Notes under the pieces: model-generated
Told to the model about the DNA's origin: nothing
Database searches by the model: none
What the model saw: only the letters and a program-made list of their open reading frames with translations
Assembly (NCBI GenBank): GCA_032622095.1
Contig: CP136065.1
Coordinates: 114,247,195 to 114,311,194, forward strand
DNA: 64,000 nucleotides
Reading direction: 5' to 3'
Source: Siphonodentalium dalli
Lineage: Eukaryota; Mollusca; Scaphopoda; Gadilida; Siphonodentaliidae
Shown here: positions 11,071-23,171 of the stretch, in pieces
Layout of the letters: each line of letters begins with the position of its first letter
How positions within the stretch are numbered: the first letter of the stretch is position 1
Program-made: the position numbers and the translations under genes

Positions 11071-12734
11071 GCACAGAAATTCATATACAGCTGTTTACAG
11101 TGAATTTACCCCCGCAAATATCTGTTTTAGTGTTAAAAGGGAGGGTGGGTGTCAAAAAATGGTCGGAAAAAACTGCCGAAAACGGAAAAAAAAATTGGCG
11201 GTGGGGGTGGGTGGGTACAAAAAATGATCGAAAGGGAAAAAATGCCATATGTGCCTGAATTTTTTTCCGACCCCCCCCCCCTGCATATATCACCCATTTT
11301 AGAGGCATCCGCGAATTCGGGGACTGAGCAAAGTGACCTCTGCAAATAGGGACCTACTGCAAATTGTCGCACCCAATGCAATTTGTAAACAAATACGTTT
11401 GACATGCGTTTTAACGAGGTGAGCTTTAATTATATGAAAGAAGCAATGCTATATATCAACTATTTGTCATGGACTCAGCCAGTGTGTCATATATATATAT
11501 ATATGTGTGTGTGTGTCAACTAAGGTCGCTTTGCGTGGTAAAAATTAAAAGTAAAAGTGAAAATTCGGAGAATCCTATTGAAAATGAAAGTACAATTTTT
11601 GGGAAATCCGCGGCAGATTAAGAGAATCTATACTATTGAAAGTGAATGTACGATTCTATCAGATTTCGCGACTGCACGTTTTCGTGATCATATCTTATGT
11701 AGGCCTATATGACCACGAAAACGAGTCGAGTCACGATGCATGCATCGGTACAAACACATTGTGTATACGATACAATTTTGACTTGATGACCAGAAAATAA
11801 AAGATCGCGATTACTCCAACAGAACAGGCATGCGCACTCCTATTAAAATTACCCATAATTAACTTCACTACACCAGGGGCTCCCAATGGGTTATACATTA
11901 TTTTCAGGCTATCAGATTATTTATATTTTCACAACATATTATTACACTGGTGACTTTAAGTTTACAATTTCAGCCTGTCGTGACTCTATCGATACGATTG
12001 AGTCATATTTTCAAAAACATATTATACACCGGTGGCGTTAACTTTACAATTTCAGCATCTACGTGATTCTATCGGTACCGTTGAGTAAGGTACAAAAAAA
12101 AATCTCTCACAATACATTCGCCCAGTCGACCACAGAAAATCAAAATCTCCGAAACAACTTACACCACCATGTGGCGTAATAATTGTTCATGGGGTAACAC
12201 ATATGGTGGAATTTCTATTTAAATAACTACCAGTCCTCTCTTGACATTTTTGTAGTGGTGGATCAGGATTTCCCCCGACGCAGGGGCTATATATGATCCC
12301 CGACTTGGGGCTATCTATGATCCCGAAAGCTACCATGCAGGCGGGTGGCTAACTCTGAGCTATTTAAGTAAAACATATTATATTTTACCTTCTTGCCCAG
12401 ATTATTCAACTAAGTCCCTTAGCGATTTGAAGCTTTTGACACCCCACGCCAAACAAGCATCATGGTCGAAAATGTTCTATATCAAGCCTGTATATTCTGG
12501 TGTTCGTACATTAATAAAATGCCAAAAATCACACAGACTTGACTAATTTCCGCATCCATAAGAGAAGACTGGTTTTGGACTGGCCTCAAATGTCCTGATA
12601 GCAGACAGTTTGACTTCGCTTATCACTACTCACTTGTCTGGCCTGTTAACAACGAACCGCTCGCGCGCAGGTGATTAATGTTGTCAATTATTGGTGTGGC
12701 CATGTAAAATACATGTATATACATACATAAATTA
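11071..12734. other. no gene seen; microsatellite and short duplications
   Basis: G- and C-rich runs lie at 11,140-11,280. A (TA)n(TG)n run is at about 11,488-11,516. A hairpin (CGTTTTCGTGATCATAT / ATATGACCACGAAAACG) is at 11,680-11,725. A ~75-bp direct duplication occurs at 11,935-12,008 and 12,018-12,084 (CATATTAT, TTTACAATTTCAGC, GATTCTATCG). GGGGCTAT-rich sequence at 12,280-12,330 recalls the end of the hAT MITE at 51.8 kb. Confidence 0.45.
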
Positions 12735-12960
12735 CATGCATGTGTGTATCCACCCTAACGCCGTTATAACCTCCGCCAGGGTAACCCGAGTAATCACACC
12801 AAATTTGGTTGAAATCGGTCCAGGGTCTGGGAGAAAAATCCTGACAGACATACGGACAGATAGGGTCAGATCTTCTTCTTTTATATACTAGCTGAAATAG
12901 GCTCTCTTCCGAGCCTATATATTCAGCGTTTATTGTGCATTGCGCCACACATGATAGATG
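12735..12960. repeat. 3' end of a non-LTR-like repeat plus hairpin tail
   Basis: ACACCAAATTTGGTTGAAAT, CGGTCCAGGG and GACAGACATACGGACAGA are typical of 3' tails of RTE/SINE-like retroposons. The segment runs into the AGCTGAAATAGGCTC hairpin tail shared with 8.6 and 9.2 kb. No reverse transcriptase is present. Confidence 0.4.
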
Positions 12961-13369
12961 TCTTGTTCGAATTCGAAAACCAGCCTAGATGTTTTTAATT
13001 GGGAGAAGTAACTTTTTCACAAATTTCGAAAAATTCTAAAATTTCTCAAATTTAAAACAAATCATAATTTTAAATTTACATAGTTTAATGCATGAAAGTT
13101 CTAACCTGGGATTTATTTAAATGGCAATTAGTCCAGAAAATATTATTGTCTATATTTCTGACATGGCTATAAATATCACATGCTTATGCCAATTAGCCTT
13201 TTATAATTTTATATTTTTGTCAAATTTCACAGCTTTATTCAACTTCGGAGTGGTCTGCGTAGCTGTGTGCACTTCGCGCACAAGCCAGATGTCTTGTTCG
13301 ATAACTGACCATCGACCAGGTCCGCGTATTTTGGGCGGAGTTACGACCCTTAAATAGTTTTAGCGCACA

Positions 13370-14279
13370 TGTATGGGGCGCCATCCCTGCAAATATTCGT
13401 TTTCGGAGATATCTCCTCGTAATTCGGAGATATCTCCTCGGTTTCGAGGAGATATCTCCTTGGAAATGCAATTCCTAGCAGATATATGCTTGGAATATGG
13501 TCCATTATGGAGATATCTCCTTGGATCCAATGAGATATATATCTGCTTGGATTATGGAGATATATCCTTGGATCCTAGGAGATATCTTCTCGCAACTACG
13601 AGATATCTGCTTGAAATATTTCCAACGAGATATCTCCTTGAAACCGAGGAGATATCTCCATAATCCAAGCAGATATCTGCTCGGATTATGGAGATATCTC
13701 CTTGAAATAGTTTTCAACTAGATATCTCCTTTGACCCAAGGAGATATCTCCATATTCCAAGCAGATATCTCCTTGAAAATATTCCAAGCAGATATCTGCT
13801 TGGATTATGGAGATATTTCCTTGGAAAACCGCGGCCATGAAATATTAATGATTTCTCCACAGTACATATCCGTTTTTTCCATTTTTTCGAAATACATCCA
13901 AGCAGATGAATATGGAGATATCTCCTTGAAATATTTTTCAAGCAGATATCTCCATAATCCGAGCAGATATATGCTTGGATCCAAGGAGATATCTCCTTGA
14001 ACATATTTCAAGGAGATATCTCCATAATGCGAGCAGATATCTGCTTGGATCCAAGGATATATCTCATTGGATCCAAGCAGTATCTGCTCGCATTATGGAG
14101 ATATCTCCTCGGTTTCAAGGAGATATCTCCTTGAAAATATTTCCGAGGAGATATCTCCATATTCCAAGCAGATATCTCCTTGAAACCGAGGAGATATCTC
14201 CATAATTCGAGCAGATATCTGCTTGGATCTAAGGAGATATCTCCGAAAACGAATATTTTCAGGGATGGCGCCCCATACA
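13370..14279. mobile_element. 910-bp element made of an array of GGAGATATCTCC palindromes
   Basis: The termini are inverted copies of TGTATGGGGCGCCATCCCTG followed by AATATTCGTTTTC. The interior is a dense array of self-complementary 12-mers, GGAGATATCTCC and GCAGATATCTGC with single-base variants, joined by linkers such as TTGGATCCAA that are themselves palindromic. In the first 18 sites the centres are spaced mostly 21-24 bp, with a minority at 27-31 bp. Long frames on both strands translate this repeat (GDISL / RRYLL patterns) and are not genes. No target duplication was found. It is a foldback or satellite-type element. Confidence 0.75.
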
Positions 14280-15771
14280 AATGACAGACATATCCTACTC
14301 TTTTATGTATTTTGATGTTATTATGCTACTTCAATTATATCATTGGGCAACCGGTTCATGTTGGACCTAAATATTGACATTTGTTCATATTTGGACATAT
14401 TTGGTTCTGATATAAGCCCATATTGGACTTATACCCGTTATTCTGTTGGATGGCGCGGGCCACAGTGAAAACACAGCTATAAAGGGCGTATAAATCTGGT
14501 GCTGAAATAGAACAATAGTGAGAGTATTTGTTTGTTTGTTTTTAGTATTTATTTAATTAAAAAGTTTAAATCAAAATTGTGACACAATTACCTGGAACAA
14601 AATGACCCCACGACCAAAAGTACACAAGGGTCTCTCGTATGTACTTTTGAGAATGGGTCATTTTGTTCCATTTGTTGGTATTTTATCTAATTTGACTGCA
14701 TGCACAGTAACTGCGTGAATGTCCTAAAACCTGTCATGTCACGAAAGATGAACATATCTTCTTACATATATATATTATACCGATTCCCAGGAAGAAATGT
14801 TACAACTACTGGTGGAGCTACAGCTACTGCGTGAAATCCGGGTACAGGCCATTCTATTTCTATGCTTATTGTCCACACCTGGGCCCGTGGCATTGGAGGA
14901 AGATGGTGCGATGGTTCCCAACAACCTGTAGTTGCAGGAAATACTATTGTTGGTGGCAACACTACAAGGGCAAATAAGATGAAATCTGAAACTAATATTC
15001 TCGGTGTTGAGGTTCAGCAGCGTATAGACAGGAAGCAAAATTGGTCTGTTGTAAGATGTTCTAGGACATATGAAAGATGTCGATACCACCGAACAGTGTG
15101 CTGAAACTTCAAGAGAATAAAAAGTATCAAATTATTGCATACTTGTTGTCTTAAAGGCCGGGGCCACTTAATGTCCGAACCCCATATCACATTTTATTAT
15201 ATGATCCTACCCTTATTCCATCAAATAAATCCATTATATAATTTGTGATATTAAACGTTCGTTTAATAATATGAAATAGTGCCAGGTGACCTTTGACTTC
15301 CGGTTTGCCGTCTATTTACATTACGCACGCTACGTCTCAAAATACTATAGCTTCCAATATTTTCCAACACACTCTATACTGAATGAAGAGTTTGAAAAGT
15401 TATTTAATTAAATATAAACCATTAAATACGTCACATAGTCTTTATTTATCTGGGACTATTTCTTTACGCGGGAAAACAACTCTCAGTTACGTGAAACGTT
15501 ATCGCGTGCATTATAGAAGCCGATTTTAGTTTCACGTCACATTTGTTGATTTAAGTATCTTTTATCAAGGCTTTTGGATCATGTATTAAATAGAATCTAC
15601 AACTCTTCCCAAATTTATAACGGAATTTACAAAACTCGTCCAGTAAATTAGGTATGGAGCGAGAGAGAGAGAGGAAGCTCCAAAGCATTGTATTATCAAT
15701 TATCCGATGTAATAAACTGTGAGCATGTTGTTTTTGTTTTTTTAGGTACCGACGTGTTGTTTGTGCTTAAG
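14280..15771. other. no gene seen; one hairpin
   Basis: An imperfect hairpin at 14,593-14,670 pairs TGGAACAAAATGACCC with GGGTCATTTTGTTCCA. At 15,150 TTAAAGGCCGGGGCCACTTA may begin another TTAA-type MITE without an evident partner end. Short frames at 14,762-15,104 exist on both strands and show no motif. Confidence 0.4.
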
Positions 15772-16109
15772 TTAAAGGGGTACTGTACACTAAATCCGAC
15801 CATTTATGGGACCATCTCCTTTTATACTCAACAGAATATATGCAATGAATGAATCATTTTTAGTCATGGATTAGTGCAAAATACAACCATTTGCTCTACG
15901 AACGATGCAAACAACATTGTAATTATAATGAAAATGAATTTATGGCTGGATTCATAAATTCATTTTCATTATAATTACACATGCTTTTTGTTTTGTTTGT
16001 TTTTTTGGTGTATTTTGCACTAACCCATGACTAAAATTCATTCATTTTTTATTGCATATATTCTGATGGTTCTATAAATGGTCGGATTTAGTATGCAGTG
16101 CCTTTTTAA
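15772..16109. mobile_element. TTAA-flanked MITE with long TIRs
   Basis: TTAAAGGGGTACTGTACACT at the left and its diverged inverse (AGTATGCAGTGCCTTTTTAA) at the right enclose a near-palindrome: ATGAATGAAT and GCAAAATACA blocks occur inverted in both arms, with a central hairpin around ATGAAAATGAATTTATG. It begins and ends at TTAA. Confidence 0.7.
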
Positions 16110-16451
16110 GGTATGCTAGACATTTTTTTAATGCAGCGTTCTGGAAAAATTCTTACTTTGACGATGGTTACTCCCTAATAAAAACCGAATTTTAATAGTT
16201 GTTCGGTCAGGGGATACTAGAGCAGAATGAGACCCACAATTATGTATCATGTACCTTATAATTGTGCTATATGCACATACCAAGACATGCAGCAACCAAA
16301 TTCAACCTGTTATGTGGGTTTTGCAAGTAAATTGTATACGAAAATTCACACAAAATAAAACATAATGATACTTATCAGTTACCACTCTCTATAAACATTT
16401 GGAATTAATTGCATTGCTGAGTTGATTAACAACTTTGATGTTTCTAGTTAG

Positions 16452-16918
16452 TTAAAGGTACTCAATCTGATCAGACGATCCCCATACCCTCAAGATACAA
16501 CAAGAACAATATTTCTTCAAAATACGCTTTAGTTATCAGAATCGATTTATTGCAACAAAATAATACTAACCATTGTCAACTATGGTATCAAATTTCCCAA
16601 AACTTGTTATTTATCAACATTTTGTTCAACAAAATATGGCCGTATTATCACTAAAGTATCACGAAATTTGACCGTATTGCCACTTGATTTTAGAGCTATC
16701 CACCTTCATCCGCAATTTTGTCCGAGACCCTCCGTTTGACCACGTGTTTCTGGGTCACATATTATTACACATCTCGAGTAATAAAAAACTTTAAAAATCG
16801 ATAACTGATCGCTCTGAGCTTTGATGGGTGGGTTCCTCGACTCGAAGCAAATATTTTGTACTCCCGAAGCCAAAGAAATAGTAATTTAGGAGCGTCTGAT
16901 CGGATTGAGTACCTTTAA
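16452..16918. mobile_element. TTAA-flanked MITE, intact copy
   Basis: TTAA AGGTACTCAATC...GATCAGACG at the left and CGTCTGATC...GATTGAGTACCT TTAA at the right form TIRs of about 24 bp. A second copy split in two lies at 18.1-18.5 kb and 19.6-19.8 kb. It has no coding capacity. Confidence 0.75.
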
Positions 16919-17312
16919 GAGCTCAAACTATGTCCCGATAGAGCGCGTTTAGTGATTGGCGAGCACATGCAATTATGCCAGTTATACCTATAAAGTTCAT
17001 ATAGGGGTCAGTAAAGTACGTGTCTTTGTTCTTGGTACTGTATACCACCACCGTGGCTGGACATCACCTCGTGTATCACAAACTGTTTGCAGCACAGTTA
17101 AGTTCACCTATAATGGTAGAAACCATAGAAATCGGATGTGTAAAGTTTTTTATATCAGATTTATGTGGTAGAAACTGATCAATAAAACTTCACACCGACC
17201 AATCGACTTTATATGTCTTTATGCCACACACGTGTCCCTATATATGGCAAAATGTGTGGAATTTTCACGAGACACCGCTCATTTCAAAATCTGTATTCTA
17301 AGCTGTGTATTT
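16919..17312. other. no gene seen
   Basis: No motif, repeat boundary or codon-like open frame was recognised here. Confidence 0.4.
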
Positions 17313-17477
17313 ATATAAGGATTAACTGTCATGTGGACTGTTTTTATGGAGATGTAACCGTGAGGTAAGTGGTCATAACTTGTGTAAAACCCGAAGGGTT
17401 TTACATACAAGTTATGACCACTTACCTCACGGTTACATCTCCATAAAAACAGTCCACATGACAGTTAATCCTTATAT
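17313..17477. repeat. near-perfect 165-bp palindrome
   Basis: Arms of about 80 bp, from ATATAAGGATTAACTGTCAT to ATGACAGTTAATCCTTATAT, are complementary with essentially no mismatch around a tiny loop near 17,395 (ACCCGAAGGGTT). A diverged relative of one arm (GTGAGGTAA ... TTACCTCAC and AAGTCCACAT) lies at 25,585-25,690. Confidence 0.85.
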
Positions 17478-18119
17478 TTATATACATTTAGCGAAAAAGC
17501 CACTTTTGTAAATGTATTTAAATCGAAAAGTGTATCGTGACAAATCAAGCCCAAAATATCCCATAGCACCCTTGGCTAAAGTTAACAGGAACAATTGAAA
17601 CCCGATGATTTATTAAGTCAATCCTGCGCGAATCCAAATGCGCCCAAAACATTACGCGTTCGTCTTTCCAAACCCAAATGACGTATCGATGTTGTTATGA
17701 GCTTGCAGTTATACGCTGCTGCGCATTCACCGAGAAATAACTGCAACTAGCCACGTGGGTGCCGACCAATCAGAATGCTGGATTTAGTGATAATAACACT
17801 TAGTGTGTAAATATATATATATACCTCTGACTATAATAGTAAATAACTATAAGCTTTGCAAAACGTGTGGTTGTAACTTTTTTCAAGTCATCGTTTTATT
17901 TAAGTATTCAAGTATAATTTACATGTATCTCTTCGTTGACCAAATTTCCAGGACATACATCGTTGACCATTATTGGACCCACAGTGGAATCTGGTACCTA
18001 CCTTTGGCATACATTGCCTAAAATTGCCTTATGTATGTCCCGTGCCTTTTTTTTAAATCTATACACGAAACACGCTGTATACTCCCATCGGAAGACGTAT
18101 TGAAGTCGTACACATGTAT
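17478..18119. other. no gene seen; short (TA)n
   Basis: A short TA run lies near 17,810-17,823. Nothing else was recognised. Confidence 0.4.
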
Positions 18120-18500
18120 TAAATGTACACAATCCGACTCGAAGGTCCCCATATCAGATTCCAAAAAAAACAACAACAACATTATTTGAAATGCCGCTTC
18201 AGTTATCAGAATCAATTAATTGCCCACAAATAATTCTATGATACCACACTCAACTATAGTATACAATTGCCCAAAACGTGTTATTTATCAACATTTTCTT
18301 CGATGAAATTTGGCCGGATTGTCAAATATCTAACACACACAGCCACTTGATATTAGACTTATTAGTACGCCCGCGTGTATACTGTTCGGCAAATATTAGA
18401 CAGATGTGGTCCGATGGGGGTTTTATAAATAGAAAATTTGTTTTTCCGGTTTATTTAAAAGTCGAACTGCGCGACCAGGAGGCCGAGTCCGATAAAAGGT
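18120..18500. mobile_element. left part of a split TTAA-MITE copy
   Basis: TCAGTTATCAGAATC, CTCAACTAT, TTGCCCAAAACGTGTTATTT and ATCAACATTTTCTTC match 16,470-16,660 of the intact MITE. The remainder of that family resumes at about 19,600, so this copy was opened by later insertion. Confidence 0.55.
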
Positions 18501-18837
18501 GTAGTTGGGAATTTCAATTTCGTTGATTGTCCTTTACATTATTATGTCAATAATGTTTATTTTTCGTTCTGCAGCCCACTGATGGTTGTGGTCGAAGACG
18601 GTCGAGTCGGCCGCCGGTTCGTTAATTAGGTGCTGGTTGTGTATCTAGGAATGAACAATGGCTGGGCCATGCACTCTTGGCGGGAACACAATACCTCCGA
18701 TTTTTGATCCGCATTTAGAAGCTTTCTGCTGCGGTGAATGAGAAAGCTGCAGTAATAAGCCGTAGTTTTTTGTAATAATTTGAAGGAATAGTTGTTTTAA
18801 CGGAATTCTGAGGCGGTGCATTCATGTAACCAATATA

Positions 18838-19512
18838 ACAATAACATGCTTTTTGAGGGCGTTATGGTTTATTAACGGCCCGGCTGGAATGATTAACAGC
18901 CCAAGGGCCTATTAGCGGCCCGAGACGAAGTCGAGGGACGCTAATAGGCCCGAGGGCTGTTAATCATTCCAGAGGGCCGTTAATAAACCATAATGCCCGA
19001 TGGAATCATGTTATTACTATTATTACCACAGTTTTGGACATTTGACCCATTTGAGGATTCAGTGGAATAATGAAGTAGATTAAGAGAGAAATATTTTCAA
19101 GAACATTTAAATTTGATATCATTTGACTTGTCAGCTGACACAGAGTCTCGAAAATAGGACAGGGAAATAACCAGCATTGAAGACGAGTAACAAACAATGA
19201 GATGTTGACAGCTAAAATTATTAATGCATACTTACGCTTGATACAATAATTTAATCATATAGCGTGAATTCCAATCATAAAACCACTATAGTGTCGGGAA
19301 ATCGGATACATCTTCCCATTATCAGTGATTATTTTCTTGAAATAAACACGCCAGATCGGAAGTTGAAGGGACGTAACTCGCGCGATAATAAACGAGATCT
19401 AGTTTCCGGGCCGCGGGCCGATAATGAACTAGGCTTCTCATTATCGGCCCGCGGCCCGCTGTTTTGGTAACAATACGCTATTTGGAACGCCCCGAAAAAC
19501 ATTATCAATGGC
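18838..19512. mobile_element. foldback element inserted in the MITE copy
   Basis: The ends ACATGCTTTTTGAGGGCGTT and AACGCCCCGAAAAACATTAT are inverted. The left portion is a strong palindrome at 18,857-18,998 (GGGCGTTATGGTTTATTAAC and its inverse). A second hairpin lies at 19,407-19,458, whose arms CGGGCCGCGGGCCGATAAT pair exactly. A one-arm relative is at 3,846. Confidence 0.6.
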
Positions 19513-19599
19513 CTAGAGAACGCCCTATAAAGTGGTAATAATATATTTTATATTCTAATTTATATTTATGGCTAATAATATGATCTTGAGGGCGTTACC

Positions 19600-19835
19600 A
19601 TTTCTGATTATGGTTTTCTTGTCCAACTTCTTCATCCGCAATTTGGTCCGAGACCGTGGACTCAACGAATATTTGCCAGACCGCCAAAAATCTCGGGAAA
19701 AGACTAATTTCAAAAATAGATATCTGATCACTCTGAGATTTGATGGGTTGGTTCTTCGACTCGAATCAAATAATTTTTACACCCGAAGCTGCCCGAAGCC
19801 AAAGAAATAGTAACTTGGGAGCTTAGTTTCGGAAC
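19600..19835. mobile_element. right part of the split TTAA-MITE copy
   Basis: CTTCATCCGCAATTTGGTCC, TGATCACTCTGAG, TTCTTCGACTCGAA and AGCCAAAGAAATAGTAA match 16,705-16,890 of the intact MITE. With 18,120-18,500 it shows the order of insertion: MITE first, foldback later. Confidence 0.55.
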
Positions 19836-19989
19836 TTCGGATTATTCATCGTTAACTGCATTCAAGTTTTCGTATAAAAGTTAGATTAACCTCTTTATTT
19901 TAACGGTATGCACGTAAATAAAAGGAAACGCTCTGTACGCCACATGCATGATCACTGTCGGATACCCGTTCAGGGTTGGACGTTTCAAG

Positions 19990-20018
19990 ATGGCGGCGCC
20001 CAGTGGACAGGATAAACG
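19990..20018 (+). CDS. candidate first coding exon of a host gene
   Basis: AAG ATGGCGGCGCCC gives a strong initiation context. Nine codons (MAAPSGQDK and a split Arg codon) run into CG|GTAAGTG, a near-consensus donor. I could not identify the next exon, and no recognisable domain follows within the window. Alanine-rich ATGGCGGC starts with an immediate donor are common in animal housekeeping genes, but short chance matches occur, so this is a weak call. Confidence 0.3.
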
Positions 20019-20383
20019 GTAAGTGTATATATTGTCTTCAAGCATCGATTAACGAAATCTTTCGGTGATACACCTTTAAACAGTTATGTAGGAATTTGTA
20101 TGCCCAACACATATGTAACATGCATTTCGCATGACAGGCATGCAAAATGTTGTATTTGGCGTGTCAAGTCGTCATAAATTTTCGAAATTTTATCGTGGCG
20201 GCGAAATGTTCGCTTTTTCGTAATTTTTTGGCCATGGGCTCATGGATCCGCAAATCAATTCAAAATATACATAGACTCATTCTTCTATTATATAAAACAC
20301 GAGTTCGACGCCAGGTAATATGTTCAAGTTATTCACAAGAAAATATCGAACATTGCAAATCATGTTATTTGGACTTGTTCCGT

Positions 20384-20600
20384 ATGATGATGATGATGAT
20401 GATGATGATATAATTGATAGAACAAATAACTATTATGATGATCGTGTAGTTATTTGTTTAAAATACGTACAAAATGTCACACCGATCAGCACATAATTAA
20501 CGAACCGGTGGCTGACTCGGTTGTATCCGACTAACCTCTTTAAAATACGTATCAATTGAGATATACGCACCCGTTCCCTCATTAAAATCAACATATTTAG
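20384..20600. repeat. (GAT)n microsatellite and dispersed repeat copy
   Basis: TGATGA repeats at 20,384-20,410 are followed by ATAATTGATAGAACA and TTATTTGTTTAAAATACGTA, matching 10,620-10,740. The second half of the match resumes at 20,538 after a short unrelated piece. Confidence 0.6.
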
Positions 20601-21984
20601 ACCATTTTAAGTGATTTAAGTGACCTCCGCGAATTGAACATTTCCGCAAATGGACATGCGCAAATAGGGGACCTACTGCAATTTGTCGAAATCGGCGTCG
20701 CACTACAACGTTTAGTGTGTATCAAAAATTCCGTTTCTATAAATAAAACGTCCATGCACCCATGCGATACAATAATTTTTACACCAGAATACACCCTAGG
20801 GGCGTAATAAATGTACACGTATATATCAGCGATGTAGTAGGGTGGTAGGGGTAGCTGGTGAGTGCACAACAAGCCGATGGATACAATAAACTAAATATAT
20901 AATTAATGCAGGATTGTGGGCAATTGCATAACTTGATCAGCCTTTTCAGCATGGGTAACAGTGTGTATGCTTATATAAGGTATACATATATCCATGTATA
21001 AATCTCAAGAGTCTCTCTTATACCAGATATGAGTTACTGTAAAGTACCACAAATATAATTTGTTTGATTGGGTTTGCACTCATACCACAAGTGTCTTTTT
21101 TAAAGGGGGGGTATATATATATACCGTATATACGAAATAACACGTGCACTCGCAATGCATTTGCCCATTATACGAAATTGAGTATTTTACCAGCTATATT
21201 TCTTGGAGAATGACGAGCCATACATCCCGATTCTAGGCATCTATGCGTATTCGAAACTGTCACATAAACAGATTGAGCTACATTTACCGACATTATAATT
21301 TTAACACCGACCCTGTTTCCGGAACAGATTGACATAATAGCATACGTAAAAGATGGGCATCATAGAATAGTGGGTAATATATCAAATCAAAGCTCAACAA
21401 AATGTTATTTATGCACTGGCAAAAACACAACTCTGTAACATGCATGGTAGGCCATCACTAAGTGTCGATTCAGTCGCTTACGTCCAATTTGTACATATGC
21501 ATCTACTAAGCTCTGCAGTAAGCTCGGATAGATTCCTTGAGTGTTGCCCATATATAGTGGCAAATGTCTTGATGAGGTCACTCAAAAACTAAACAATTTG
21601 CATCAATAAACCAAAATATTCAGAATCCCCATCACGCAACGCCGAATTGTGCATGCGTTCCAAATATTCTCAATAATTATGTGAACATGCATTTTTCGAT
21701 CGACACTCTTGTGAGTCGAACTGACTCCTTCGCCCGTGTGTATCGAATAAACTATTGTAATAATTTGAAGCATCCTGCATGTACGGAAACACCTTCAATT
21801 CACAATATAAGTAATAAATTGTCCGATGCGTTCAATGGGGGCACATGTCTCTTTCCCTCTCGCACATATCTCTTGCTCTCCCTATTAGACCGGGAGCCCG
21901 GAGGGTTTTAATTACAATATTGAGTACGAAAGGTTTGATGCCCTAGATTTGGTATCACCCTTGAATCATCGTAGAAACCCTATT
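20601..21984. other. no gene seen
   Basis: Only a G run next to a TATATA run near 21,108-21,128 stands out. Open frames here are short and motif-free. Confidence 0.4.
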
Positions 21985-22362
21985 TCTTAAGTTTCGCAAT
22001 CCTGACGTTTAGGGGCTAGGGACGCTCAAAATCACTTTTCGCGTACATCCGTCATTTTTGGTTTAAATTATTAACTAATGTTCACTGATCATAGAAACAT
22101 AACTTAAGAAACGATATTTCCTGGCGTTTACAAAAGAAGGGGCATTTTTGGGACTATCCCCCTCAAACCTGGTGTTCAAATTATGTGTAGAATGCCGTAA
22201 CTTGAAACGGTTCACTTTTGATTACGCTTTCTTGTATATCTGTCTTTTTTGCGATAAATATTCACTGGTATTTACAGATCATAAAAACATAACTTAAGAA
22301 ACGACATTTCCTGCGTTTACAGATAAGGAGGGCTTTTTGTGACTACCCCCCCCCCCCCCCAA
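21985..22362. repeat. two-unit diverged tandem repeat ending in a C run
   Basis: Units at about 21,985-22,170 and 22,200-22,362 share TCACTTTT, TCATA then AAACATAACTTAAGAAACGA and TTTCCTG, and each ends in a pyrimidine tract; the second is a long C run (22,346-22,361). Confidence 0.65.
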
Positions 22363-22779
22363 TCCGATTTTATATAAGATTCAAAATAAATTGATTCCGC
22401 CCATCTTCCGATATATAGAATAATCCAATTGTCATAGCGGGAGATCAACTCTCGATTGACGAGTAGTTACTCGATTCCCATTGATTCATTTGTAGGAATG
22501 TTTAGCCACTATACGTTCATTAAACAGTTCATTGTACAGGAGCCATCGAGCGACCTCTGCACCCTATACACAGGAAACCGGGAGCGTTATTGTCACATTC
22601 AACTTCACACATGCTTATTGTTGTGAGTTGGGAACACTGGCCCGAAGTATTGTCCGTATATCACATCCAACAAAAAGTCCCCGAATCAAAAATGGCAACC
22701 AATATAGCGGACAGATTTTGAAAATTCACCGGTTTCGAGTGAGAAAACACGACGAGAAAAGAGGAAAAGGGTAATAAAC

Positions 22780-22985
22780 TAGGATATGACATATATGACA
22801 TAGTATGTTGGCAGCTACGAGCATATGCTACACTATTTTTCAAACAAGCTGATACCTCATGTGTGTCCAAACTCACATTTGTTTGCTCTAACATTCTTAC
22901 CAAAAGTCGTCAGTCGGAGGATTTTCCACGATGTGTTTACTGGTGTATTCCACGAACATTTTCATGCTTTTACTATGCTTGGACC
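22780..22985 (-). repeat. dispersed repeat family X, copy 1
   Basis: The sequence around GCAGCTACGAGCATATGCTA and TGGAATACACCAGTAAA (reverse strand) recurs in opposite orientation at 49,535-49,745, and its outer part at 26,365-26,507. The element class is unknown. Confidence 0.6.
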
Positions 22986-23171
22986 AAAAATATTGTTACT
23001 AATGTTATGTTTACTGAAAGAAAGCACATTTAGTCGGCAATATTTTGTACCCTGCTTTAAAAAAATATATTTTCCCTTGCGAATCGTAGCTTTTTCATAA
23101 GTGGTGAGTACATGCAACACAGTTTAGTGATGAGTTATACCACGAACTTGTTCAGAATCGATTGAATAAAT
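22986..23171. other. no feature seen
   Basis: Spacer between two repeats; nothing recognised. Confidence 0.3.

Noticed and set aside
13373-14280. Several open frames of 68-96 codons on both strands with GDISL / RRYLL repeats
   Set aside because: They translate the palindromic GGAGATATCTCC array in all frames; the peptide repeats mirror the DNA repeat.
14762-15104. Overlapping frames on both strands, 66-104 codons
   Set aside because: Neither shows a motif, codon bias or splice context; mutual overlap suggests chance.
20147-20413. 88-codon + strand frame ending in poly-Met
   Set aside because: The end is the GAT microsatellite; the rest has no motif.
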